This document shows positions 14,040 through 24,542 of a DNA stretch of 64,000 nt, piece by piece. The DNA lies in contig NADL03000604.1 in NCBI GenBank assembly GCA_002205965.3, positions 1,426,001 through 1,490,000 of the forward strand. The letters run 5' to 3'. Below the pieces are notes generated by a model, which worked only from the letters and a program-made list of their open reading frames with translations, did not search any database and had not been told where the DNA came from. The stretch comes from Kappaphycus alvarezii. Its lineage: Eukaryota; Rhodophyta; Florideophyceae; Gigartinales; Solieriaceae. The translations under genes and the position numbers were made by a program. The number at the start of each line of letters is the position of its first letter. The stretch's first letter is position 1.

Positions 14040-14707
14040 TTACTCAGCTGATTCTCTCTCTGACTGTCCCACCTCATCGACATCCGCCTCACGCTGCGGC
14101 AGATGCAGCGGCTTTACTGGCCAATTGTCGGATGGAAAAGCAAGCCGGGAACGCAAGTCAAAACTGAGACAAAGAACGGCATAAGTTACGCCTAGAATGG
14201 TGAGGGAGGGTGGTGAAGGTCTGCGGGAAACATAGTTTAAGTGGCTGATTGGGCAAATTGCGAAACTTGCTAAAAAGGTCGGTAAATCTGAGAGGTATTG
14301 CAAGTCCTGGACGAAAAGGTTTACGAGAATAGCACAATAGTATAGAGTGTCCGGTGCAAAGATCTCACACTCAAGTTCCTTCGCGGATGACGAGTTTCTT
14401 CGACAAGCAGTATTTGTGTACCCAGGTAGATGTCTAAACTTCGACATGGTCCGCTGCAACCCCGGTGGCCCGCAGGCATCTATTCCGTCATCGATGATGG
14501 TGTCGAGAATACTAGGACTATTTCTCGCCATTACATAGAGCCTTCTATCAATTCATCGCGAAGTATTTTCAAGGTGAAATCCAAGGGGCAGAATTATGTT
14601 ACCTAGGCTGGGTTCAAGACGTCAACGGCTTGGAATACCTTTTTGGGTCGACTGTGGTCGTATGGAAAACTATGGGAAAGAAGTTTAATGCGTTCAGTAT
14701 CTACTAG
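14040..14707 (+). pseudogene. Broken gene of unknown family 'X'
   Basis: Three + strand frames join into one coding-like path. First a basic, helix-turn-helix-like stretch at 14,240-14,330 (IAKLAKKVGKSERYCKSW). Then 14,347-14,480, with VYPGRCLNFDMVRCNPGG. Then GIYSVIDDGVENTRT in a second frame, and a clean last segment at 14,537-14,707 ending GKKFNAFSIY and TAG (14,705-14,707). At least two frameshifts and a stop break it. Its last codons, and about 20 bases after the stop, recur at 57.4 kb and 54.3 kb, so it is a repeated family. I do not recognise the protein; the possible HTH hints at DNA binding, as in a transposon or regulator, but that is inference. The gene ends 27 bp from the stop of the RLE retrotransposon ORF that faces it. 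The 163-codon minus-strand frame at 14040-14531 overlaps it and is probably its shadow. Confidence 0.42.
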
Positions 14708-14734
14708 GGAACTGCGCACGTCCTAACTATACGG

Positions 14735-17223
14735 TTAAGATCTAACCGGGTGTGCTTCGTCGTCCATGCGCATCGGGGCTCGCGACAGGATAGCTTCAGC
14801 GATGGATGACCAGAGGGTGCAACTCAGTCGCTGGTAGATACGGCGGCGGATAACGCCAACTGTCGAGTGACACTTGGACGCGATCCGCGGAACTAACTCC
14901 TCGATAAATGCAATAGTTCCAGGGGAAGGGGCACCTAGGGAATCAAACGCCAGAGGTCGAAACGTGAAGTTCGGCGTGTAAGGCGCGGAAGATGGACCAG
15001 TTGAGGGAGCGGGGAGGCGTCGGGCGATGTTGCGTTCCAGGGTTGTGACCTTATCGCGGGCCGCCAGTTCAGCAGCGCCTCCGGCGACCTGGATCGCCTT
15101 GGTGCGAACTGCGGCCTTAAACGGTGAGACGACAGTGATGTCACAGGCAATGGGGCGCAACGTTGTGCCTTCCGGGTTGGGGGCGGTTGTACAAGGATAT
15201 CGGCGGGCCGGAGCTCAGTGCCCGGGACGAGGAACGGAACCTCGTGCCGAGTATCCAGACCCGCGGCGCGGGTAACGTGTGTCGCAATCGCATTACAGAG
15301 CGAGTTATGGCGGTGACGACGGCCGAAACCAGGGCAGCAGAGGTCGGCGGCGTGATCCCCGAGGGTGTCCAAGGGGTGGTCACAGTGGTGGCAGTTGAGG
15401 GCCATGGAGTCATCATACACTGGCAGTCCGAGGTGACGGCGGAGCATGGTCTGCCAGTGTGTGGTGTGGACCTTCGTAGCTGCCGTGGGGTGAGCGAAGA
15501 GAAACGCCGCAGCGGGGCTGCGGCGGAACGCTAAGCCACAGATGCGATGTCGAATGTCGGCGTCGCTTTGTGAGGTCGGGTTTGGGGCATTCGCCCAGGA
15601 GTCGTCGTGCCAATGTACTCTTGCCCGCGCCTCTTGCTGCACCCGTTTGAGAAGGGTTAGAGTGTTGGTGGGTGAAGCAGCTAGAGTTGGAGGTCAAGGG
15701 TGGAAAGGTCGACTATCCCGGGGATGGAGAGGGCGAAACGGCGGAGAGAAGGCCCAGCCTGACGGAGGAGGAAGGACCGGTCGCCGCGGTAGCGGCCAGA
15801 AGCAAGTGCACAAGCACGCGGCGTGGCGTATGCGGAAGTTCGCTGCCGTGCGGGCGCAGCATCAATGATGCTGGCGGCGGCAGCGCCGTGGAGGCACGAG
15901 GCGATGCTTTCGAAGCCCTGACCTCCGAGGTGCATGGGGAGGCAGACTTGGTCCAGGCTCGGTCCGTGAGAGCTATGCCGTGTAACTTTTCATATGATGA
16001 CCGCTGTAGATCATCAAATTCTTCTGCGGCGGACTCGGCTAAGCGCGGATCTGAGAGCTTGAATGCATGCGATAGGAGGCATGCAGAGGCACAGATCCGG
16101 TGCATGTGGAACCGGGCGCGGGCGTCGCGGACCAGCAGGAGGCGGTCCAGGGTCCGGCGGCACTGAGCAATCTTGGACCGGAGAAAACTCTCCGTGAACG
16201 CTTTGTTCCCAATGGGGGCCCCTAGAAGCGGAAAGCCGTCCCGCGAGCATTCTGCGAGAGGGAATTCCGCTAAGAGGGCTGCTCGATCCTGCGGCATGAC
16301 GTGAGGCCAGTATATGCGTGTCTTTCGTGGGTTGACATGGAAGCCAACCGTGGGACCATCTCGGGCAAGGAGCCTGAGCGCCTGACGGATGGCGCCAAGG
16401 TTCCGACGATCGTGCCGTCATCGGCGTACCATTGGCAGAGAGCAATGTTGGGGATCTCAGCAACCCGACGGAAGAGGGGTTGGATCGTTAGCGAGAACAA
16501 CAACATGCTGGCCGGGTCACCCTGTTGGGTGCCCTGGGCACTTGGTATGACGGTGCGATCCCGGTTCGGGACAAGCAATGGCGGTTGCATTCGGCCGTAG
16601 ATCATGTTTGCGAGGCGGGCAAGCGAGGGGGCGAGCATTGGTAGGTGGTCCAGCATAGACTGCCGATCAACGCGGTTAAAGGCGTTGTTAGCGTCTATGA
16701 GGACCGTGGCGACGTTCGGGGTGGCGGAGAAGCGGCGTAGTGTCGTGCGGGTGTCGTGTACAATAGAGTCCAACCCGGCTTTAACACCGTTGGTCGTCTG
16801 ATGCGGCGACATAACCGAATGTGAATCGGCTATTGCGGCCGGGAGCAGTGCCTTCGTCACTATCCTGCGAAGCACAGACCCGATGGCGATCGGGCGGACC
16901 TTGTCGGGAGTCGGCTGAAGCGGGAGGAGCGTCGCCGCTGCCACGAGGGGAAGCACAGCGTCCGGGAGTTCCCCCCGTGCGAGCCGAGAAACGAGCTGTG
17001 TCAGGACACGCAGACCGGTCACGCCGGCTTCGGGACTGACGCGAGTCTTAACCAGGAGGTGGAACCAGCGCGACGGCGTTCGTTCGGGTCCGGCGGTGGT
17101 GTCCCGCGGGACGCCGCGGACCGCGTGTTCCACAGCAGCCTCGGTGATGCACGGGGGCGGCGGGAGCCGTCCTTCCGGGAGCGGCGAGACAGGGCTCGGC
17201 GGGGACGGGTGCAGGTCCCTATG
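14735..17223 (-). pseudogene. RT plus CCHC zinc finger plus RLE polyprotein, frameshifted
   Basis: The reverse transcriptase part (about 17,150-16,400) shows VLIDANNAFNRVD (Asp codon near 16,695), GTQQGDPASMLLFSL and the catalytic YADD at 16,428-16,417. After a frameshift near 16,400 the sequence continues with GFHVNPRKTRIYWP. A third part (15,642-14,935) has the zinc finger CHHC..GDHAADLC at about 15,393-15,340, then RHRHN and the endonuclease motif ELRPADIL at about 15,215-15,196, equivalent to the (R/K)PD-D motif of R2-type endonucleases. The C-terminal part (15,160-14,735) has CDITVVSP and ends near HPVRS. In a living element the endonuclease nicks the target and the RT primes on it. Three frame changes (0-1-0-1) show the copy is inactive. 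It ends tail-to-tail with X. Confidence 0.82.
17219..17223. repeat. Target-site duplication CTATG, left side of copia
   Basis: The five bases next to the TG of the left LTR are CTATG and recur directly after the CA of the right LTR (22,131-22,135). A 5-bp duplication is what Ty1/copia integrases make. It proves that the element is a single insertion and that the DNA on both sides was once continuous. Confidence 0.95.
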
Positions 17224-17588
17224 TGTCAGCAACAAATCGGGGAATAGTCTCAGAGGGAAGGAGTGCCGAGACTTGTGAGGATCGGAATAGAAACTGTGGC
17301 CTCCTTACCGCTGCCGGGCGGGAGGCTTTACTCAACTCGAATGACTATATATACGTTTTAAACATCACTCAGTACTCGCCATTCCTGGCCTTCTATGCGA
17401 CTTTCATCCCAAGGGATCTTGTCCACACACGTCTTCTTCACCACTCTGAACCACAGATTACCTAGCAGTGCTCGATGTCAGCAATGCTAACGAGACTCCT
17501 TTGATCCCGTCTGTTCAGCGGGGCTCACTGTATGATAAGTATCACACATTGGACAACGATGACACGTTGATCCTAGTGTCTCCCAACA
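17224..17588 (-). repeat. 3' LTR of the copia element
   Basis: 365 bp, 3' LTR in element orientation (minus strand). In that orientation it starts TGTTGGGAGACAC and ends GCTGACA. It differs from the other LTR at two visible substitutions. A TATATATACG string at about 17,346 (+ strand) is a possible promoter box. Confidence 0.96.
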
Positions 17589-17599
17589 TGCCCCCTTCG
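17589..17599 (-). promoter_or_regulatory. Polypurine tract of the copia element
   Basis: Read on the minus strand, GAAGGGGGCA lies directly before the 3' LTR. A purine run at this position is the expected start of plus-strand DNA synthesis in LTR retrotransposons. Confidence 0.8.
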
Positions 17600-17638
17600 T
17601 TGTTCAATGTTGAATCACTTTCCCAATGGCTTCCGTCT

Positions 17639-20600
17639 TCAATCCAATGCTGTCGCAGTGTTACGACTGAGCTTAATCCTTTCCACAGGCTTGGTCATCA
17701 TATCAGCTGCCATGTGCGAAGTAGGAACGTACTCGATACTTACAAAACCCTTCTTAATGTAGTCCTTTGTCAGGTGGTACGCGATACCAATATGTTTCGT
17801 GCGATTGGAAATGATACAATCTTTTGCCAGACCAATAGCACCTTCATTGTCAGCGAACAGCGGGAAACTGGCATTTGAAGCTGTTAATAACAGCTCACCG
17901 CATAAACCTCGAATCCATAGTGCTTCCTTCACGGCGGCAGCTTGAGCAATGTACTCAGCCTCAAGAGATGATGCCGCAACCACTCTCTGCAACTTAGACC
18001 TCCACGCGAATGCAGTACCTCCAATAAGAAAACAATAGCCACCCGTTGACTTCCTACTTAGCAAATCTCCGCCCCAGTCCGCATCCGTAAAGCCACATAC
18101 ATAAGATCCTCCCTCGTATCTGAGGCTTAACCCCTTTGTCCCGCGCAAATACCTCAGAATATTCTTGGCTGCATTCCAGTGCACTGCGCCATAATTGTGC
18201 ATATACCGAGCCAAAAGCGAGACTGAATAACATATGTCGGGCCGAGTTGTCATAGACAAGTACATCAATGACCCAATCAGTTCACGATACGGTACATCTG
18301 GGCACTCTGTTTCTTCATTACAGCAGCATCTTGCCAGCAGTGAGGGGACTTTGGGTCTCATGGGAGTCAACAGTACTTTAGCACTTTCCATATTGAACGT
18401 TTGAAGTAGCGCTGATATGTACCGTTCCTGACTCAGCCTCACAAGTCTTTTGTGTCCCCTTTCATAATGTATCTTGACACCAAGAAATAGGTTGGCCGAA
18501 CCGAGATTTCGTATCTCAAACTCCTTCTCAAGATGCCCCCTGATTGCATGCACCTGCTCTGGCAGTTTGGCTGCAATTAGAACATCATCGACATAAATCA
18601 ATAGTAACAGGCGATAGCCCCCATCATCACGAAAATAAAGGCTGGGGTCATATGAGGACTGAATAAAACCCAGACGGTTAACCAAATACGAGTTCAGCTT
18701 GTTGTACCACGCACGTGCCCCCTGCTTCAGGCCATATAGGGCTTTCAGTAACCGCCATGCCTTACCATACCAGAGATGGTAACCGAATTCATCTCTAAGC
18801 TCGTCCGGCAGCTCCGGAGGAACCATATAAATCTCAACGTCAAGTGGTGACCGAATAAATGCCGTCTTAATGTCCACATGTTCTATGATCTAATCATTGG
18901 CGACTGCCATCCCCATTAGCAGTCGGAACGTCTCATACCTTACGACTGGAGAATAAACATCAAAGTAGTCCGTGCCACGGACTTGTGAGAATCCTCGCGC
19001 GACGAGGCGCGCTTTGTATCGAACAACGTCTCCCTCACTGTTCCGTTTCAGATCAAAAACCCACTTGCATGAGACCAAGTTACGACCAGGCGGTGGTGCC
19101 TCAAGCTTAAACGTGTTCAGCTGTACAATAGACTGCATCTCACTCTTAATTGCATCTACCCAATGGTCCCGCTCTGGGTGCTTCAGTGCTTCCTCCATTG
19201 AAAGGGGAACGGAGGTACTAGATAAACTGGAAAACCCAGTACCTGTCATCAAAGCAAACCATGCAGCATCCTTGTACCTATGTGGAGGGCCCGGTTTTGC
19301 TCTCTCTGATCGGCGCGTGACTGGAGGGGTGTATGTAAGCCTTCCCTCATCAATTTCAGGCATATCACGATCTCCTGCTGCTTCCGTTTCAGCACCACTA
19401 GCACCCCTAACTATAGTGCTTACGCGGGACTCCCCCGCAAGGATAGTTGCCTCCGGATCGTCTTCACTGCCAAAAGCTGCTTCTCTAGTACCACTCTCAA
19501 CTATTCCAGATACTCCCTTTTCCGGTACAAGCTTCTCAATAAACGTCACGTCACGGCTTACTACAACCTCTTCCTTGCTGGGGAGATAAATGCGATAAGC
19601 ATTTCCTGACTCGTACCCAACATGGATCCCCTCCAGGGCCTTCGGATCGAACTTCTTCCGCTTATACTTCGTGGGCTGCAAGACATACACCTTAGACCGG
19701 AACACACGGATGTTTGCAATGTTCGGTTTCCTGCCGTTAAGCACTTCATATGGCGTCTTTTTCCCAAATACAGGTGATGTACCCTTGTTCAGCACTCTAT
19801 TGCGAACATAGTTGGCGGTGTTGACCGCTTCAGCCCAGAAGCGTCGGTATTCGTTGGCCTTATCGCCTTGTATAGAGGCAAGCTCCGCGACGATGGCCCT
19901 TCCACGCTCGACTAAGGTGCGGTTCAGTCTCTCGGCTTTGCCGTTTGACTCCGGAGAATATGCGGAAGTAGTTTCATGGCTAATACCCTTGTCATCAAGG
20001 AACTTCTGCAGAGCTGTGGAAAAATACTCGGTTCCTCGATCTGTCCTCACCCTCTGCACGCCATTGGTTGACTTCCTGTCAATCTGATTGATAATCTTAA
20101 TAAAACTCCGCGCAGTATCTGATTTTTGTTTCAGAAACGCCACCCACGAGCCAGCACTGGCATCATCTAATACTGTCAATATGTATTCTGCATTACTCAA
20201 AGATGGCGGTTCCACCTTCCCTACCAAATCGGCATGGACCAATTCCCCAATTTCGCTCACCTGTGACTGTACCGGTTTGTGTGGAGCAGCGGTTGCTTTC
20301 CCAGATTTGCATTCCGCGCATATCTCATATGACACCCTCTGTGACTTGGCATCATGTAGTCCATCGACTACATCGTGTCTGATCATATCCTTGATCACGT
20401 CGCAATTCACATGTGTCAATCTCCTGTGTAACAGCTCGATGTTAACAGATCCCTTGGTAGGCGCTCCATCTGAGATGAGGAAAGCATTCCCACCAGTTAC
20501 GACATTCACACCATCTAACTCTGAAATTCGATGAGCTTGAGAGCTTCCTACCATGACTACCTGTTCTCCAGACTTCACAATAAAGCTATCCCGTCCGGGA

Positions 20601-21760
20601 GGGAACTCTACCCCCAGTCCACCTCTCTGCATAGCAGTCAACGAAATTAAATTCGTCCGTGCAGTCGGGATGTACGCCACGTCCTTCAGGGTAATCGGCG
20701 TTACCGTGTCCCCAACTTGACACATGATATTCACTGTACCGACGAACTTGCTTGCCATGCCGCCGTCACCCTCCATTGCAGTGTCGACGGTGCTCCTCAC
20801 TTCCCGCACATCCTGAAAATAGGATCTGTGCTTACATATGTGCCTAGAAGCACAACTGTCCACAAACCATTTGCGGTTGAAGTCTCCAACAGACTGATGA
20901 TTGTTCCCTGTAACCGTCATAAACGCAATGTTCGCCTGGTCTCCGTTGCTTGCTCCAGGGCCACTCTCTTTGTTATCCCTCTCATTTAATCCCGGCTTGA
21001 ACTTCTCGGATGCGGGATTCCGAAAACAATTCCTACGAATGTGCCCTTTCTTGCCACAATAATGACACTTAACATTAGGGTTCTTCTTCGACTTTCTCAT
21101 GTCCTTGCTAAATCGACCGGACATGAAGGCCTTACTGTCTTCTTCTCCCCGTGCATTGAGTCCCGAATTCGATCTCAATTCCTCCTCACGGACCTCTAGC
21201 TTGGCCATAATCTGAGGAAACGTAAGCTTCTCCTGCTCACGTAGAATTGCCTTAATTGTTCCAAAAGTCTCAGGCAGGCCTTCCAGCAGGGCAAACTTTT
21301 TGTCAAACTCGGACAACTCGAATCCGCTCGCTGCAAGCTCGTTCTCAATCTTAATGATTAAACTGGCATATTCCTGTATGCTTTGATCCTGGCTCTTGCG
21401 CATGCTCAGCAATTTACGCCTCAATGTGGCCTGTGTGGCCTGCGCTTGACTCTGATTCATCTGCTTGAGAGTGTCCCATACATCTTTCGGTCGATCCTTC
21501 GAAATCACGGAAACTACATAGCGCGAGTCGATATTAAGGATGATCTCTGCCATTGCCTGCCGACTCCTTTGACTGTACCTCTTCTTGTCCTCATCGCTTG
21601 CGTCCTCGGCCATAGAGTTAGTGCCATCAACATACTCCCATAACCCTTTAGCCTCCAAGATCAGCTGTACCTGCGTAGCCCATACAAGATAGTTCTCACC
21701 TGTAAGCTTGTCAATAACGTACTTAGTGTTCATACTTGACGTCATATGGGCTGGGCCCAT
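17639..21760 (-). pseudogene. Copia Gag-Pol polyprotein with a single in-frame stop
   Basis: One frame of about 1370 codons with one nonsense codon, TAG at 18,892-18,890. The frame is open to 21,877, and residues below are counted from there. The likely start is ATG 21,760 (inside the primer site), 21,745 or 21,733, just before KYVIDKLTGENYLVW, a typical copia Gag start. Domains: Gag (about 50-265), CCHC knuckle (271-284), protease WFVDSCAS (about 340), integrase HHCC (about 484-523) and catalytic D550, D613, E649. RT begins about 925, with WVFDLKRN and KARLVARGFSQ. The stop falls between AVAND and IIEHVDIKTAF. RT then goes on with YVDD (about 18,595-18,584) and RNase H with TDADWGGD and SSLEAEY. 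All catalytic residues I can check are kept. The frame ends at 17,639, about 50 bp before the LTR. Read-through cannot be excluded, but a recent knock-out is the simpler reading. Confidence 0.95.
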
Positions 21761-21765
21761 AACCC
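21750..21765 (-). promoter_or_regulatory. Primer-binding site for half initiator tRNA-Met
   Basis: The 16 + strand bases GCTGGGCCCATAACCC are identical, from memory, to the conserved anticodon stem-loop region of eukaryotic initiator tRNA-Met (anticodon CAT). The minus strand (element sense) is therefore complementary to the inside of the tRNA and not to its 3' CCA end. It directly abuts the 5' LTR. Drosophila copia and yeast Ty5 use a cleaved 5' half of initiator tRNA-Met as primer in this way; I infer the same here. Confidence 0.85.
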
Positions 21766-22130
21766 TGTCAGCAACAAATCGGGGAATAGTCTCAGAGGGA
21801 AGGAGTGCCGAGACTCGTGAGGATCGGAATAGAAACTGTGGCCTCCTTACCGCTGCCGGGCGGGAGGCTTTACTCAACTCGAATGACTATATATACGTTT
21901 TAAACATCACTCAGTACTCGCCATTCCTGGCCTTCTATGAGACTTTCATCCCAAGGGATCTTGTCCACACACGTCTTCTTCACCACTCTGAACCACAGAT
22001 TACCTAGCAGTGCTCGATGTCAGCAATGCTAACGAGACTCCTTTGATCCCGTCTGTTCAGCGGGGCTCACTGTATGATAAGTATCACACATTGGACAACG
22101 ATGACACGTTGATCCTAGTGTCTCCCAACA
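21766..22130 (-). repeat. 5' LTR of the copia element
   Basis: 365 bp, 5' LTR in element orientation, carrying the presumed promoter. It is immediately followed, on the minus strand, by the primer-binding site. The polyprotein frame runs back into it to 21,877 without a stop, but the likely starts are downstream, at 21,760-21,733. Confidence 0.96.
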
Positions 22131-22135
22131 CTATG
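22131..22135. repeat. Target-site duplication CTATG, right side of copia
   Basis: Right-hand copy of the 5-bp duplication, identical to 17,219-17,223. Confidence 0.95.
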
Positions 22136-22780
22136 GATAGATCGGATATATCTTCCAAAAATAAAACACCCAAACCTTTCCCCACTGCCTAGCTAGAACG
22201 CACGCTTACTAAACGCTTTGGCAGAGTCGTGAAGAAATTTTAGTCAAACGTTCCCACCGATGCCATACAGTAACGTATACCACCATCCCTTGCCCTCATT
22301 TGCTTCCGTTTTGACAACTTCCGGTAGTGAATATTACTCTTCTCTATCCCGTTAAAGAGTTTCCCTCCGCCCTTTTTGATGCAGTTGCAATGTAACGCAA
22401 CGCAGGCAAAGATGAAGAAAAGAATGTGATCCGCCAAATATTTGTACCGTAGGTCAGGGCCGGTAATTTTCCCTTCAACATCCAAAGAACTTACACTGCT
22501 CTCGAATACTCGCAGCCGCACCATTCCACTCTTTTGAGCTGCGGATTTTTTCGCCTCTTCTGCTCGGGGCACGTCTCCCTAACACTAAATGAAAGCGGGA
22601 CGGCAAACTCGCCCATCAGGTATTGTTGGCCAGCTACTTCTGCTACCATACAAGTTGACTGGGTATCAGCCAGCTTTCCTGTTACAGTAAATGAACCCCC
22701 TGTGTTCCCGCATCTGCTTGAAAGTAAGATAGCTGTAGCCCGAGCCGCCACCAATCGTCCCTGTTTTCCTGCAGCGTTAA
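22136..22780. other. Flank of the copia insertion, mostly unassigned
   Basis: The first 30 bp or so continue the open minus-strand frame of the RLE element interrupted at 17,223. Beyond that I see no RT-type motif. Frames at 22240-22572 and 22491-22754 (minus) show nothing recognisable. Confidence 0.4.
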
Positions 22781-23370
22781 TCTGTCACATGCAGCATATG
22801 TTCGAATTGTTTTGGGGAGTATCTCTGCATTGCGTACACGGAGGCCACAGAATACAAAGACATGATCGTAAAGTCTATTTGCTTGCCCAGGACCTACAGA
22901 AAGGTGCTCGCCACCCAACTATTGAGCCGAGGGATGGCCTTCATCGCAGTAGGCCGGACATCAGGGCAATGGGAAGCACTGGGGCACGGATTTCTTCGAT
23001 GTCACATATGTCAACCCACTCGCGCCTCCAAAAGGATAGTGCGTACCTGTAACCCTCTCACATCCTTCTGCACAGGAAAAGCAGCGAAGAAAAGAACATA
23101 TGAGTCTTTTATCGCGACCACTGCGAGAAGTAGACTCATGTCCATCCCTATATACACCCTCGGAGGTTGGCACCCAGACGCCTATGCAGTGCTAACCGAC
23201 GTGACCCGGAACGTGGCTGTTAGGGCAATGGAGACATACGGAAGGGTTCGAGCGGTTTTAACCCAAAGAAGGCGACAGCAGCAGTTAAGTCTAATGCAGC
23301 GTGCCTGTTTGCAGGCTGCCAGCCAGCCGTCCAGGCGAACTTGTGCCACACAACGTATTACCTTGAACAT
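22780..23370 (+). pseudogene. Second-lineage RLE non-LTR element, decayed 3' part
   Basis: On the + strand LHCVHGGHRIQRHD (about 22,826-22,868) gives the end of the CCHC finger and the RHD motif, followed by EPRDG and RPDIRAM (about 22,925-22,970), the endonuclease signature. A frame change leads to the segment at 23,040-23,290 with YESFIA, TLGGWHPDAYAVLTDVTR and a Gln/Arg-rich end. The same blocks appear in better shape at 48.5-49.5 kb (EPREGVHRTRPDIRA; TLGGWHPGAHALLTDVAR), and the similarity continues into the 3' flank (AATGCAGCGTG). It is another copy of that lineage, missing its RT domain and broken by frameshifts. The lineage differs from the 14.7-kb element, which has RPADIL and CDITVVSP. 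Confidence 0.72.
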
Positions 23371-24540
23371 GTTTGGAACATACCGGGGGATAGCCGACAC
23401 GCACCTTTTCAGATATTAAAGAACCCAAACACTGCTCCCTACATTCAAATGTCCCGCAATTCTGGTCGATTTATCAATAAATGTAATACGTCGACCTGCC
23501 GTTGAGGATGCAAACGTAAGCACGATCGTGAATCTCTTGTGATAACGCTTCTCTCAACGACTGTTCAGCTGGGGGCAAATTCCACAGTATTTGCGTGCCC
23601 GTTATTGTGCCAGTGCAAAAGGCAAATCGACCAACTGCCGAAATCCGTGCAATCTCTCCGCCACCTCGAGTAAGGTGGCCTCGCCCCAACAATCTAGCAT
23701 GTTTTTTCCCGTTCCCAACTGCTGCATTTTGTCGAATACCGACTAGCGATTGCTCCATGCCCTCTACAACAAAGCCGACCCTAACTACCAAATATTTATA
23801 CACCAAAAGTTTCCCCACTCGTGTTGCGCCGTTACAAACGCGACCTCATCTACGTCAACTGCGCAAGTTTACACACAAACTCATGCACCGCGCTCAAAAC
23901 GACGTTCTTTCCGATGCAAAACTGCAAGGCTATCTTTTCTCTTCCGCAGCAACTGTTTTCCCCATGGGAACAAGCGCGAGCTAACTTGAGTGTTTACACA
24001 CAAGATCGGCTCGAACCGGGAGCAGAGGCCATCTACTAATGGCAGGCGAGATACGGAAAGGGTCCCTCGAAATAACGCCACGTGAAACAGTTCATTTTAT
24101 GCGGCTTTTCCCGCGCAGCTGCGGCTCCAGGTAGCTACCGTGCTTCGCGCCTGTGGTGGCCATGGGCACAATAACCCCGCTCCAAGCGCCGTAAAAACAT
24201 CAGCAGATCGACGTCTTCGTCAAGGCACTCGATTGCTGGATTGAGGATGAGGCCAACCGCGGAACACCCTCCCCGACTTGACCCCTAAGAAGATGGTTGT
24301 TGTGTATTGTCACCTTGCCCTCGAGCTTTAAACTGCATACCAAATCTGCGGGGTTTTTAGAACAGGGTAGAGCACAAGCATGATTAGACAATACTCTTCA
24401 GATAAATTCGTTCAGATCAAGAACGTTGAGCACAGTTATTTCTAAGAATGTGCTGGCCTTGTCTATCTTCACTGGCCCTGACAGTTCATACAAAGCAATT
24501 AAACAATACCAAAATTACCTTTCCTTCGATACCGCCATTC
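23371..24540. other. Intergenic DNA between transposon relic and kinase gene
   Basis: Overlapping frames of about 60-130 codons exist on both strands (23474-23818 minus, 23595-23984 plus, 23881-24081 minus, 24200-24391 minus). None has a recognisable domain, and they shadow each other, so I do not call a gene. A small unrecognised host gene remains possible. Confidence 0.35.
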
Positions 24541-24542
24541 CT

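Larger units (their letters stand above)
14720..17223 (-). mobile_element. R2-like RLE non-LTR retrotransposon, split by a copia insertion
   Basis: The minus strand carries a reverse transcriptase followed by a CCHC zinc finger and a restriction-like endonuclease, the order found in R2/R4/NeSL-type non-LTR elements. The 5' side is interrupted at 17,223/22,136 by the copia element with its CTATG duplication; the frame stays open for a short way beyond the insertion (minus strand from about 22,165) and then becomes unrecognisable, so the N-terminal DNA-binding part is missing or decayed. The stop of the ORF at 14,735 lies almost at the 3' boundary: there is little or no 3' UTR before family X begins. 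Fragments of the same family lie at 57.4-57.9 kb and 50.9 kb. Confidence 0.8.
17224..22130 (-). mobile_element. Nearly intact Ty1/copia LTR retrotransposon, 4907 bp
   Basis: The element has two 365-bp LTRs with TG...CA ends, a 5-bp target duplication, a primer-binding site touching the 5' LTR, a polypurine tract touching the 3' LTR and one long polyprotein frame on the minus strand. The LTRs differ at only two visible positions (about 17,273/21,815 and 17,397/21,939), about 99.5% identity, so the insertion is young. The coding frame is broken only by one TAG codon. It sits inside the older RLE retrotransposon, so this is a nested insertion. Integrase before RT, and the motifs of both, place it in Ty1/copia. 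I cannot assign the lineage (for example GalEa, reported from marine organisms) without a phylogeny. Confidence 0.97.

Noticed and set aside
15163..16166. + strand frames of 108-164 codons, Gly/Arg-rich
   Set aside because: Antisense to the RLE polyprotein; composition comes from the GC-rich opposite strand.
18972..20989. Several + strand frames of 90-205 codons
   Set aside because: Shadows of the copia polyprotein on the minus strand.
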